From positions 62,001 through 126,000 of the forward strand of contig OZ243932.1 in the NCBI GenBank assembly GCA_965214035.1: 64,000 bases of DNA. The letters are read 5' to 3'. The stretch comes from JAJDYQ01 sp965214035. GTDB lineage: Bacteria > Pseudomonadota > Gammaproteobacteria > JAJDYQ01. Numbering within the stretch: position 1 is the stretch's first letter; every line of letters begins with the position of its first letter. The position numbers were made by a program, and so were the translations under genes. The notes under the pieces were generated by a model that saw nothing but the letters and a program-made list of their open reading frames with translations, ran no database searches and had not been told where the DNA came from. Below are positions 1 to 7,603 of the stretch, one piece after another.

Positions 1-218
1 TCAAACTGGCGCAGCAACGCCTTGACGAGTTGGAAAGCCAGTCGCAGACAACCAGCAGCACAAAGCCACAACTCAACCTGTTTGCCGCCAATGAAGAAAG
101 CGCCGCCCCCCCCAATCCACTGAATACCGTGCTCGAATCCATCAACATTGATGAACTTTCACCCCGTGAGGCATTGAATCTGCTTTACTCGATGAAAGAA
201 GAGCTGGGGAAACATTGA
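1..218 (+). CDS. mutS: DNA mismatch repair protein MutS, C-terminal end (5' part outside window)
   Basis: The frame is open from the left edge and ends with TGA at 216-218. It encodes about 71 residues. The segment LAQQRLDELE is followed by a linker rich in Q, S, T and P, then SPREALNLLYSMKEEL. That last segment matches the end of MutS, where a short conserved helical motif (LsPreALnlLYeLk) closes the protein after the ATPase domain. MutS recognises mismatched bases and recruits MutL. The ATPase and mismatch-binding domains lie outside the window, so integrity of the whole gene cannot be judged. No terminator is visible directly after the stop. Confidence 0.85.
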   Translation, partial: KLAQQRLDELESQSQTTSSTKPQLNLFAANEESAAPPNPLNTVLESINIDELSPREALNLLYSMKEELGKH

Positions 219-431
219 GTGGGTGCTTTTATGTATTTTGAGGGAGAGTATTCACTGACACCGTAAACCTTCCGGTCAATAGGACAATACAGTTCAAAAG
301 TACCGGTAAAGAGCGGTATGTGGTGGACACATACAGGTTATCTTGGAACAGAGTATTGCTGCCCAAGAATATGATAGCCCGGCTTGTCCAGCTCCAGAAA
401 ATATCCATATACACTTCCATCAAACATCATA

Positions 432-1025
432 TCAACCGGAATAATCCTTTGAATCTTTATCTGGTTGTCCGCGAAAACGGATTCTACAATTCTGGAGGCG
501 AAAAATTCGGTATGGCTGACTGATGAAACCACCTGGACGCCTAATTATCATTTTGTTCCGTTTTTGCTCCATGCTGAGAGAGAGAAGGTCTTTGATTGCT
601 TTGTTTTCGGTCAAATCCAGCGGCGTGTTTCCTTCATTATTAACGGTGCCGGCGTCTATACCTGTGTCCAGCAACAATTTTACAGTTTCTGAATGACCTT
701 CATCGGCCGCATTGTGAAGTGGTGTTAGTCCCTTTTTGTCCACGGCATTGACATCGGCGCCAGACTATACAAGGACCTGGATAACTTCCTGGTTTTTATT
801 GAGTCCTGCCGCCCCATGCAAAAGGGTCTGTCCGTAATCATCCACTGCCTTGGCACCGGCCTGTGTAAGCAATCGGATGACTTCGGGATTTTCACGGTAT
901 GCGGCGGCGTGCAACGGGGGCGTCGGATTGATATCCACGACGTCTGCCAGCAGTTGCTCTATCTGTGCTGTTGTTGCCTCAGACCACCAAGAGGTGCTGG
1001 CTGGAAATGTGAGAGCTTCAGGCAT
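432..1025 (-). pseudogene. Ankyrin-repeat protein gene interrupted by an in-frame stop
   Basis: Two open stretches in one reading frame (1025-768 and 764-432) are separated only by TAG at 765-767. Both encode ankyrin repeats. The first half contains TPPLHAAAYRENPEVIRLLTQAG and GQTLLHGAAG. Directly after the stop the frame reads SGADVNAVDKKGLTPLHNAA, which is the expected continuation of the same repeat (…QVLV-stop-SGADVNA…). Simple reversion of TAG to CAG or GAG would restore one protein of about 197 residues. The last 35 residues, after the ankyrin block, look unlike a domain and may be readthrough past a lost stop. An upstream Sel1 fragment ends two codons before this gene in the same frame. 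Alternatives are true stop-codon readthrough or two small proteins; decay is likeliest given the broken neighbours. Confidence 0.7.
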
Positions 1026-1031
1026 GGGAAT

Positions 1032-1295
1032 TTAAGGCGTGGCTGCCTCAATCATGGCGCCTAACCGCAAAATGGCTTCAAAATCTTCAGGGGTTTCAGG
1101 GCGTCCCTGCGAGGCCATATTTTCCATCCATTTTTCCATCCATTCCCCGGATTTTGTCTGATCGGCCTGTACACCCCTGCCGTATTCATACATCGTGGCC
1201 AATCCAAGCTGTGCATCGGCGAAGCCCTGTTCCGCCGCTTTTTCCATCCATTCAAATGTCTTTTCGATACCCTGTTCAACTCCCCGTCCCTGCAT
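1032..1295 (-). pseudogene. Sel1-repeat protein, N-terminally truncated fragment
   Basis: The 87-residue reading frame contains one clear Sel1-like repeat: EKTFEWMEKAAEQGFADAQL, then GLATMYEYGRGVQ, then the start of a second unit (SGEWMEKW). Sel1 repeats form alpha-alpha solenoids that mediate protein interactions. The open frame starts within the words GRGVEQ, which normally sit inside a repeat, and upstream sequence belongs to a transposase remnant read in another frame. The true 5' part has therefore been lost at a junction near 1284-1295. The ATG at 1293-1295 has no convincing ribosome binding site. The frame stops with TAA two codons before the ankyrin gene downstream, in the same phase, so both may once have been a single Sel1-ankyrin protein. 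Function cannot be assigned. Confidence 0.6.
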
Positions 1296-1714
1296 CGGCT
1301 ATTAGCCGACCCATGGTGGACTCACTCGGACAAGGCACTTGTTGCGTCTGACACCAGGGCTTGAGCAAGACATGGACTTGCTCCTTGCCCAGGTTTGGAA
1401 AATCCCGGCGCAACGGGCGAATCTGGGTCACCCCCGCACGCGACCAATGGCGCGACCGCTTGCCCCGGGGGGGCTTTCGATTGTGACCTCAGACCGGTCA
1501 ATCCCTGCTCACGGTACGCCTGCTTCCAGGCATACAGGGTGCGCCGGCTTTTACCACTATGGTCAATGGCGGCCTGTAATCCGTGTTGGTTCCAGAACTC
1601 TAAAACGCCCAGACGGTGGGCGGCGACTACTTCCTTGTTGGTATCGGCTTTCATGGCATAACGGATGATGTTGTAGAAGCCTTTTACCCTATAGCCTACG
1701 TGGTGATATTGCAC
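1292..1714 (-). pseudogene. Transposase/HTH remnant (IS481-like), frameshifted and 3'-truncated
   Basis: From ATG at 1714 the frame reads GFYNIIRYAMKADTNKEVV, then a helix-turn-helix region (LEFWNQHGLQAAIDHSGKSRRTLYAWKQAYREQG). This resembles the N-terminus of an IS481/IS3-type transposase. At a run of seven G on the plus strand (1467-1473; C on the coding strand) the frame breaks. The neighbouring frame continues convincingly with RPLRRDFPNLGKEQVHVLL and CPSESTMGRLIADAG, the part that precedes the DDE catalytic core. The homology then ends abruptly against the Sel1 fragment, so no catalytic domain remains. No terminal inverted repeats were identified. The element is dead as it stands; a frameshift by one base in the homopolymer explains the first break and a deletion or rearrangement the second. 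Confidence 0.7.
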
Positions 1715-1799
1715 CGGTTTTCAGCCTCCTCGTAGTGCAGTATGTTTCTGAACGTATACACACTGAGATGGGTTTGTGGGGCAGATCGGTAATCCGGTC

Positions 1800-1850
1800 A
1801 AAATCGGCCTGAGACAGGTATGGATTACCATGGGTTATTCTCAGCGGTAA
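1800..1850 (+). pseudogene. Possible remnant of an XRE-type helix-turn-helix gene
   Basis: The frame reads KIGLRQVWITMGYSQR followed by TAA. It parallels the start of the XRE regulator at 8772 (KIRLRQIRTAAGYSQKQLG), and the similarity is also visible in the DNA. Only the first part of the helix-turn-helix is left. The fragment lies between the transposase remnant and the kinase gene. The rest of 1715-1952 holds nothing else I can recognise. The match is short, so this is tentative. Confidence 0.35.
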
Positions 1851-1952
1851 CCCGGCTGCATGGCGACCGAATCATTCGGGGTTTGCTGCGGTACATGGAG
1901 GTATCGCCAAAATCAATCACAGTCAAGTTATTGATTTTGAAAGGGTTACGGC

Positions 1953-4364
1953 TTATCGGGACAGGGCTTCGAGTTGCCGGTATGCGTCTGTATTTTTCAG
2001 GTTCGGATTGTCCTGTATGTAGTCCCAGGGGGTTTTGCCGCCTCTGTCGGCCAGTTTCGGGTCGGCTCCGGCTGCCAGCAGGGCGGCCATGATGCCCGGC
2101 TCTGAGGAATATCTGGCGGCAAAATACAGAGGCGTCCTGTCGTGCCTGTTGCGGATGTTGACATCCGCACCGGCTTTGATCAGGGCGGTGATGATGCCCG
2201 GGGTTGAAGAAAATCGGGCGGCGATATGCAGCGGTGCCAGTGCGCCGTCTTCATCATGGCTGCGGATATTGGCGTCTGCGCCGGCTTTCGTCAGGGCGGC
2301 TACAATATCCGGTTTTGAGGAACGCCAGACTATATAATGCAGCGGTGTCTGGCCGAATTTATTACGGCTGTTGACATCGGCGCCGGCTTCCAGCAGAGCG
2401 GCGATGATACCCTCTGAAGGCTTGAAGATGGCCGCCAAATGCAGCGGCGTCATTTCTTCTGCATCGCGGCTGCTGACATCACCGCGCCCATGGCGTATGC
2501 AATTCACGACCTCTCGCGCCGTCGTGCGCTGAAAAAACTCGCCTGAGTTGAATTTGCAGTTGGCTAGTTCTTTTTCCAGTTGCGCCTGCTGTCGCTGTTC
2601 CTGTTCGACCTGCCTTGCTGCTTCTTGTTCCTGTTGCTGCCGTTGCTGTTCAGCGATTCTTGCTGCTTCCTGTGCCTGTTGCTGCCGCTCCTGCTCGGCG
2701 ATTCTTGCTGCTTCTTGTTCCTGTTGCTGCCGTTGCTGTTCGGCGATTCTTGCTGCTTCCTGTGCCTGTTGTTGCCGTTGCTGTTCGGCGATTCTTGCTG
2801 CTTCTTGTTCCTGTTGCTGCCGTTCCTGCTCAGCGATTCTTGCCGCCTCTTGTTCCTGTTGTTGCCGTTGCTGTTCGGCGATTCTTGCCGCCTCTTGCTC
2901 TCGTTGCTGTCGTTGCTGCTCGGCGATTCTTGCTGCTTCTTGTTCTCGTTGCTGCCGTTCCTGTTCGGCCTGTCTTGCGGCTTCTTCCGCCTGCACCTGC
3001 GCCTGCCTGGCAGCCTCAAGGCGCTGCTGTCCCTGCTCCAGCATCGGTGAGTCCGGGTGCAGCTCATTGATACGGTTGAGATAACCGGAGGCCTTGTCAA
3101 ACTCCTGTTGTCCCATCGCTTCATCAAACAGTTCCATATAGCTTGTGATGACCTGTTCCATACCGGCTATGGCCTGCGGGTTTCCCGGTTGCAGATTCAA
3201 GACTTTCCGGTACATGTCCCAGGCATTGTTGCCAGCCGGACTTGTTAAACGCCTCGCCCGCAAATTGGCGTCTGCTGCCGCCAGCAGCCGCGCCACATCG
3301 TCACCCTGCCCAAACCACTGCGGGAACTGTTGCCAGCCCCACCAGGCTCCTGCGCCTATCAGCAGCAGGGCCTCCAGCGTCATCAACCACCCGGACACCC
3401 TTGACTTCCCCGATCCCCCATCCGTTGGCGGCTGGTCTCTCTGCGGTACTGTCTTTTTCCCCAGCAAGGCCTCCCGCCAGACGCTTATTTCCTGTGGTCG
3501 GTCCGGTCCCTGTACCCGCAATGCCCAGTCCATCGCCGCCAGAAATGCAGCTCCGGCCTTGCCTTTACCGGCTTCAATAGCCGGTATCAGCGGGTCCGGC
3601 GGCGTCAGTCGGGTGATTGCCTCAGCCGGTACTTTTCCCAGCAACGCCTGATAACAGACCGCTCCCAGGGCATAGATGTCGGTCCACGGCCCCTGATGGC
3701 CCTTTTCGGAATACTGTTCGGGCGGCGCATAGTATCGGGTCCTTATCTCCGTCAGGCGGCTGCGCGCCCCCGCATCCTCACGCGCTGCGCCGAAATCCGC
3801 CAGCACCGGGGAGCCGTCCGCGGCGCGCAGCAGGATGTTTGCCGGTTTGATGTCCCGGTGCAGTACGCCAGCCTCATGCACCTCCATCAGCCCCGCCAGC
3901 AACGGCAGCAGGATGGCCTTCAATTCCTGTTCTGTCAGTGTGCCGCACCGCTTGAGCGAATCTTCCAGGGTTTCTCCCTCGACATACTCCATGACAATAT
4001 AGGCGGTGCCGTGCGCCTGAAAAAAATGTTGCACCTGCACGATGTTGGGATGCTTGAAACGGGCCATCATCCGGGCCTCGTACAGGAACCGTTCCAGCCC
4101 CCAATCAAAAAACTCCTTATCGGTGGTGGATTTTGGCGCGATGGACCGGTTCTGTTCGCGTACCGCCCACTGTGCAGGCAGGTACTCCTTGATGGCGACC
4201 GGCATGTCCAGAGAAACATTCCAGCCCAGGTAGGTGATGCCGAAACCGCCATGTCCCAACACCCGGTCAAATGTAAAGCTCTCTATCCGTGTGCCCGGCG
4301 GCAAAGCCATGCGATGGTCTTTTGATGACAACATCGGCGAGAGCTGTTCAGTGGTGTCCTGCAT
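1953..4364 (-). CDS. Membrane serine/threonine protein kinase with Q/E-rich repeat and ankyrin domain
   Basis: The 803-residue protein begins with a eukaryotic-type (PknB-like) kinase domain at about residues 28-300. Visible are the glycine loop GHGGFG (37-42), the ATP lysine in VAIKE (K59), HRDIKPAN (catalytic D171, N176) and DFG (190-192), so the kinase should be active. A single membrane helix follows at about 325-347. Residues 350-460 are helical and TPR-like (WDMYRKVLNLQPGNPQ). Nine 15-residue units rich in Q, E, R and A (461-595) should form a long helix or coiled coil. Four or five ankyrin repeats (about 615-795) end the protein. The expected topology is a cytoplasmic kinase with the repeat and ankyrin part on the other side of the inner membrane. 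The neighbours are ankyrin and coiled-coil genes, not a phosphatase. M11 and M19 are possible alternative starts, since no strong ribosome binding site precedes ATG 4364. Target proteins are unknown. Confidence 0.85.
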   Translation of the reverse strand: MQDTTEQLSPMLSSKDHRMALPPGTRIESFTFDRVLGHGGFGITYLGWNVSLDMPVAIKEYLPAQWAVREQNRSIAPKSTTDKEFFDWGLERFLYEARMMARFKHPNIVQVQHFFQAHGTAYIVMEYVEGETLEDSLKRCGTLTEQELKAILLPLLAGLMEVHEAGVLHRDIKPANILLRAADGSPVLADFGAAREDAGARSRLTEIRTRYYAPPEQYSEKGHQGPWTDIYALGAVCYQALLGKVPAEAITRLTPPDPLIPAIEAGKGKAGAAFLAAMDWALRVQGPDRPQEISVWREALLGKKTVPQRDQPPTDGGSGKSRVSGWLMTLEALLLIGAGAWWGWQQFPQWFGQGDDVARLLAAADANLRARRLTSPAGNNAWDMYRKVLNLQPGNPQAIAGMEQVITSYMELFDEAMGQQEFDKASGYLNRINELHPDSPMLEQGQQRLEAARQAQVQAEEAARQAEQERQQREQEAARIAEQQRQQREQEAARIAEQQRQQQEQEAARIAEQERQQQEQEAARIAEQQRQQQAQEAARIAEQQRQQQEQEAARIAEQERQQQAQEAARIAEQQRQQQEQEAARQVEQEQRQQAQLEKELANCKFNSGEFFQRTTAREVVNCIRHGRGDVSSRDAEEMTPLHLAAIFKPSEGIIAALLEAGADVNSRNKFGQTPLHYIVWRSSKPDIVAALTKAGADANIRSHDEDGALAPLHIAARFSSTPGIITALIKAGADVNIRNRHDRTPLYFAARYSSEPGIMAALLAAGADPKLADRGGKTPWDYIQDNPNLKNTDAYRQLEALSR
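2580..2984 (-). repeat. Nine tandem 45-bp units inside the kinase gene
   Basis: Nine imperfect copies of a 45-bp unit encode 15-residue blocks of the form EAARIAEQQRQQQEQ, with variation at a few positions (Q/E at 9, R/Q at 13, A/E at 14). The DNA units are close enough to recombine, so copy number may differ between strains without breaking the frame. The repeat period fits an extended alpha helix between the membrane anchor and the ankyrin domain. Long opposite-strand open frames rich in cysteine or leucine over this stretch are by-products of the repeat. Confidence 0.9.
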
Positions 4365-4441
4365 AAAGAGGGGAGCCTCAAAAAAATCGCCGCCCGGCGC
4401 TGTGCATCAGGGCAAAAGAAAAAAGAATCTTTGAATGGTGT

Positions 4442-5050
4442 TCAATGCAGTGGCGTTGCCGGCGTGGTCTCAATCAGGTCACCCTTGCGTTGCAGCATGG
4501 TCACGCCCTGCTCGAGCGCGGACTGTATGGTCTCGTCATCCAGATGAAAAGAAGCCAGTCCCAGATGCAGTGTATGGTCTCGGTACAATGGAAACAGAGT
4601 TTTGAAATGGGCCGCCTTTTTGTCGATCAGGGTCTTCAGGTCATTCGGATGCGCCTTGTATTTGACTTCGATAATAAACACATCCTGGCCATTCAACAGC
4701 ACAATATCATACTCATCCTGAATGCCCTGACGGTTACCGGAGAGGTTTTTATAGACAAACTCAAAATGGATGCCGCGCAACACCGGGTTATGGCCGAGTG
4801 AATTGAAGTAAAACGCCTCGGCGACCGCACCCTGATTGTTGGCGACGCCGCCGTACATGGTGGCCAGTCTGTCCAGCTTTTCATCGGTTTTGGACATTTG
4901 CTTATTGGTTTCGGCCAGTTGTGCGTCGGTCTTTTGTTGAGACAGCAGCAATTTTTCGATCTCAGCTTGTGTTTCTGCCTGCTGCTCATCGGTCTTGCGT
5001 TGGGCCAGCGCCAGACTGGCGACCAGTTCTTTGAGTTCCAGATCGGTCAT
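4442..5050 (-). CDS. Coiled-coil PD-(D/E)XK-like nuclease-fold protein, copy 1
   Basis: The 202-residue protein has an N-terminal coiled coil (about 1-65, ending SKTDEKLDRLA) and a C-terminal domain with a PD-(D/E)XK-like signature. Asp115 in EYDIVL is followed by EVK (Glu128, Lys130) in VFIIEVKYKAH. These are the spacing and hydrophobic strand expected of the restriction-endonuclease-like fold. Such proteins exist widely as poorly characterised families; whether this one cuts nucleic acid is unknown. This is the most diverged of four tandem paralogues and has the shortest coiled coil. It is the promoter-distal copy, 77 bp upstream of the kinase gene in reading direction. It could be cotranscribed with the kinase or stand alone, since every copy carries its own upstream -10-like element. 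Confidence 0.75.
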   Translation of the reverse strand: MTDLELKELVASLALAQRKTDEQQAETQAEIEKLLLSQQKTDAQLAETNKQMSKTDEKLDRLATMYGGVANNQGAVAEAFYFNSLGHNPVLRGIHFEFVYKNLSGNRQGIQDEYDIVLLNGQDVFIIEVKYKAHPNDLKTLIDKKAAHFKTLFPLYRDHTLHLGLASFHLDDETIQSALEQGVTMLQRKGDLIETTPATPLH

Positions 5051-5083
5051 TGTTTATTGCTCAGGATGCTTGGGACAAGAGGT

Positions 5084-5089
5084 ATTATA
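5084..5089 (-). promoter_or_regulatory. -10 box upstream of copy 1
   Basis: TATAAT on the minus strand lies about 34 bp before the start codon. No good -35 box is found at 16-18 bp, so an activator or a weak promoter is possible. Confidence 0.4.
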
Positions 5090-5176
5090 CACGCAGGCGT
5101 CAGGGAATCACCTGTAAGAAAGCCGGTTGATTCCAGACGATTATCGACAGTCCGGCACAATGATTTTGGCGATCGC

Positions 5177-5890
5177 TCAGTGCAATGGCGTTGCCGGCGT
5201 GGTCTCAATCAGGTCACCCTTGCGTTGCAGCACGGTCACGCCCTGCTCGAGCGCGGACTGTATGGTCTTGTCGTCCAGATGAAAAGAGGCCAGCCCCAAG
5301 TGCATTTTATGGTCTTTGTAAAATGGAAACAGGGTTTTGAAGTTGGCCGCCTTTTTGTCGATCAGGGTCTTCGGGTCATTCGGATGCGCCTTGTATTTGA
5401 CTTCGATAATAAGCACATCTTGGCCGTTTGACAGCACAATATCGTACTCACCCTGAATGCCCTGACGGTTACCGGAGAGGCTTTTATAGACAAACTCAAA
5501 ATGGATGCCGCGCAACACCGGGTTATGGCCGAGTGAATTGAAGAAAAACTCTTCGGTGACCGCACCCTGATTGTTGGCGACGCCGCCGTACATTTCAGCC
5601 AGTCTGTCCAGCTTTTCATCGGTTTTGGACATTTGTCTATTGGTTTTGGCTATTTGTTTATCGGTTTTGGCCTGCTGTGCGTCTGTTTTTTGTTGAGACA
5701 GCAGCAATTTTTTGTTCTCAACGGCTATCTCTGCCAGCAGTTCTTCGGTCTTGGCCAGAAACCCATCGGTTTTGCGTTGAGACAGTAGCAATTTTTCGAT
5801 CTCAGCTTGTGTTTCTGCCTGCTGCTCATCGGTCTTGCGTTGGGCCAGCGCCAGACTGGCGACCAGTTCTTTGAGCTCCAGATCGGTCAT
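5177..5890 (-). CDS. Coiled-coil PD-(D/E)XK-like nuclease-fold protein, copy 2
   Basis: The 237-residue paralogue keeps the candidate catalytic residues (GEYDIVL followed by LIIEVKYK). It appears mosaic. The hinge, including FLAKTEELLAEIAVENKKLL, is the same as in copy 4. The first half of the nuclease domain (RGIHFEFVYK, SGNRQGIQ) follows copy 1. The end (KKAANFKTLFPFYKDHKMHL) follows copies 3 and 4. That pattern suggests recombination or gene conversion among copies. The coiled coil carries one KTDKQIA heptad before KTNRQMS. Start ATG 5890 is shared in sequence context with the other copies. Confidence 0.75.
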   Translation of the reverse strand: MTDLELKELVASLALAQRKTDEQQAETQAEIEKLLLSQRKTDGFLAKTEELLAEIAVENKKLLLSQQKTDAQQAKTDKQIAKTNRQMSKTDEKLDRLAEMYGGVANNQGAVTEEFFFNSLGHNPVLRGIHFEFVYKSLSGNRQGIQGEYDIVLSNGQDVLIIEVKYKAHPNDPKTLIDKKAANFKTLFPFYKDHKMHLGLASFHLDDKTIQSALEQGVTVLQRKGDLIETTPATPLH

Positions 5891-5923
5891 TGTTTATTGC
5901 TCAGGATGCTTGGGGCAAGGGGT

Positions 5924-5929
5924 ATTATA
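5924..5929 (-). promoter_or_regulatory. -10 box upstream of copy 2
   Basis: This is the duplicated TATAAT, 34 bp before the start of copy 2, in the same flanking context as in the other units. Confidence 0.4.
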
Positions 5930-6023
5930 CAGGCAGGCGTCCGGTGATCACCTGTAAGAAAGCCGGTTGATTCCAGACGATTATCGACAGTCCGGCACAA
6001 TGGCCTTAACGATGGTTCATGGC

Positions 6024-6674
6024 TCAATGCAATGGCGTTGCCGGTGTGGTCTCAATCAGGTCACCCTTGCGTTGCAGCACGGTCACGCCCTGCTCGAGCG
6101 CGGACTGTATGGTCTTGTCGTCCAGATGAAAAGAGGCCAGCCCCAAGTGCATTTTATGGTCTTTATAAAATGGAAACAGGGTCTTGAAGTTGGCCGCCTT
6201 TTTGTCGATCAGGGTCTTCAGATCATTCGGATGCGCCTTGTATTTGACTTCGATAATAAACACATCCTGACTATTCAACAGCAGAATATCGTATTCATCC
6301 TGAATGCCATGGCTGCTATTGGTCAGGTTCTTGTACACAAAATCAAAATGGATGCCGCACAGCACCGGATTGTGACTGAGTGAATTGAAGAAAAACTCTT
6401 CGGTGACCGCACCCTGATTGTTGGCGACGCCGCCGTACATTTCAGCCAGTCTGTCCAGTTTTTCATCGGTTTTGGACATTTGTCTATTGGTTTTGGCTAT
6501 TTGTCTATTGGTTTTGGCTATTTGTTTATCGGTTTTGGCCTGCTGTGCGTCTGTTTTTTGTTGAGACAGTAGCAATTTTTCGATCTCAGCTTGTGTTTCT
6601 GCCTGCTGCTCATCGGTCTTGCGTTGGGCCAGCGCCAGACTGGCGACCAGTTCTTTGAGTTCCAGATCGGTCAT
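6024..6674 (-). CDS. Coiled-coil PD-(D/E)XK-like nuclease-fold protein, copy 3
   Basis: The 216-residue paralogue lacks the FLAKTEELLAEIAVENKKLL insert found in copies 2 and 4. It has three heptads in a row (KTDKQIA, KTNRQIA, KTNRQMS). Its fold domain is nearly the same as in copy 4 (CGIHFDFVYKNLTNSSHGIQ, DEYDILLLNSQDVFIIEVKYK). The Asp and Glu-x-Lys candidate active-site residues are kept. All four copies share the same first 30 residues and the last 40 with few changes, which argues for recent duplication or ongoing homogenisation. Confidence 0.75.
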   Translation of the reverse strand: MTDLELKELVASLALAQRKTDEQQAETQAEIEKLLLSQQKTDAQQAKTDKQIAKTNRQIAKTNRQMSKTDEKLDRLAEMYGGVANNQGAVTEEFFFNSLSHNPVLCGIHFDFVYKNLTNSSHGIQDEYDILLLNSQDVFIIEVKYKAHPNDLKTLIDKKAANFKTLFPFYKDHKMHLGLASFHLDDKTIQSALEQGVTVLQRKGDLIETTPATPLH

Positions 6675-6707
6675 TGTTTATTGCTCAGGATGCTTGGGAC
6701 AAGAGGT

Positions 6708-6713
6708 ATTATA
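6708..6713 (-). promoter_or_regulatory. -10 box upstream of copy 3
   Basis: This is the duplicated TATAAT before copy 3, at the same 34-bp distance from ATG. Confidence 0.4.
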
Positions 6714-6807
6714 CACGCAGGCGTCAGGGAATCACCTGTAAGAAAGCCGGTTGATTCCAGACGATTATCGACAGTCCGGCACAATGGCCTTAACGATGGT
6801 TCATGGC

Positions 6808-7563
6808 TCAATGCAATGGCGTTGCCGGTGTGGTCTCAATCAGGTCACCCTTGCGTTGCAGCACGGTCACGCCCTGCTCGAGCGCGGACTGTATGGTCTT
6901 GTCGTCCAGATGAAAAGAGGCCAGCCCCAAGTGCATTTTATGGTCTTTGTAAAATGGAAACAAGGTTTTGAAGTTGGCCGCCTTTTTATCGATCAGGGTC
7001 TTCAGATCATTCGGATGCGCCTTGTATTTGACTTCGATAATAAATACATCCTGACTATTCAACAGCAGAATATCGTATTCATCCTGAATGCCATGGCTGC
7101 TATTGGTCAGGTTCTTGTACACAAACTCAAAATGGATGCCGCACAGCACCGGATTGTGACTGAGTGAATTGAAGAAAAACTCTTCGGTGACCGCACCCTG
7201 ATTGTTGGCGACGCCGCCGTACATTTCAGCCAGTCTGTCCAGCTTTTCATCGGTTTTGGACATTTGTCTATTGGTTTTGGCTATTTGTTTATCGGTTTTG
7301 GCTATTTGTTTATCGGTTTTGGCTATTTGTTTATCGGTTTTGGCCTGCTGTGCGTCTGTTTTTTGTTGAGACAGCAGCAATTTTTTGTTCTCAACGGCTA
7401 TCTCTGCCAGCAGTTCTTCGGTCTTGGCCAGAAACCCATCGGTTTTGCGTTGAGACAGTAGCAATTTTTCGATCTCAGCTTGTGTTTCTGCCTGCTGCTC
7501 ATCGGTCTTGCGTTGGGCCAGCGCCAGACTGGCGACCAGTTCTTTGAGTTCCAGATCGGTCAT
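6808..7563 (-). CDS. Coiled-coil PD-(D/E)XK-like nuclease-fold protein, copy 4
   Basis: This is the longest copy (251 residues) and the promoter-proximal one. Its coiled coil holds both the FLAKTEELLAEIAVENKKLL insert and three perfect KTDKQIA heptads before KTNRQMS. The fold domain contains DEYDILLLNSQDVFIIEVKY with the candidate Asp and Glu-x-Lys residues. Its upstream region shares the duplicated -10 box with the other copies but diverges soon after, which marks the outer edge of the duplicated unit. No recognised partner gene (methylase, helicase, toxin) is adjacent, so assignment to a defence system would be speculation. Confidence 0.75.
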   Translation of the reverse strand: MTDLELKELVASLALAQRKTDEQQAETQAEIEKLLLSQRKTDGFLAKTEELLAEIAVENKKLLLSQQKTDAQQAKTDKQIAKTDKQIAKTDKQIAKTNRQMSKTDEKLDRLAEMYGGVANNQGAVTEEFFFNSLSHNPVLCGIHFEFVYKNLTNSSHGIQDEYDILLLNSQDVFIIEVKYKAHPNDLKTLIDKKAANFKTLFPFYKDHKMHLGLASFHLDDKTIQSALEQGVTVLQRKGDLIETTPATPLH

Positions 7564-7597
7564 TGTTTATTGCTGCAGGATGCTTGGGGCAAGGGGT

Positions 7598-7603
7598 ATT
7601 ATA
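7598..7603 (-). promoter_or_regulatory. -10 box upstream of copy 4
   Basis: TATAAT sits 35 bp before ATG 7563; one extra base (TGCTGCAGG instead of TGCTCAGG) separates it from the start. The remainder of 7606-7861 contains nothing I recognise. Confidence 0.4.

Noticed and set aside
338..532. Minus-strand open frame at 338-532 (FASRIVESVFADNQIKIQR) as a separate gene
   Set aside because: It overlaps the ankyrin remnant in another frame, has stops just upstream and no start signal; it may be a fragment of something but cannot be supported.
2580..2984. CRISPR-like array
   Set aside because: The units are contiguous coding repeats without unique spacers; the same holds for the 21-bp units near 7262-7345.
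2548..3084. Long plus-strand open frame rich in cysteine (and a leucine-rich one beside it) opposite the kinase gene
   Set aside because: It is the complement of the 45-bp repeats; periodic DNA keeps several frames open, and the sense strand encodes a coherent kinase-ankyrin protein.
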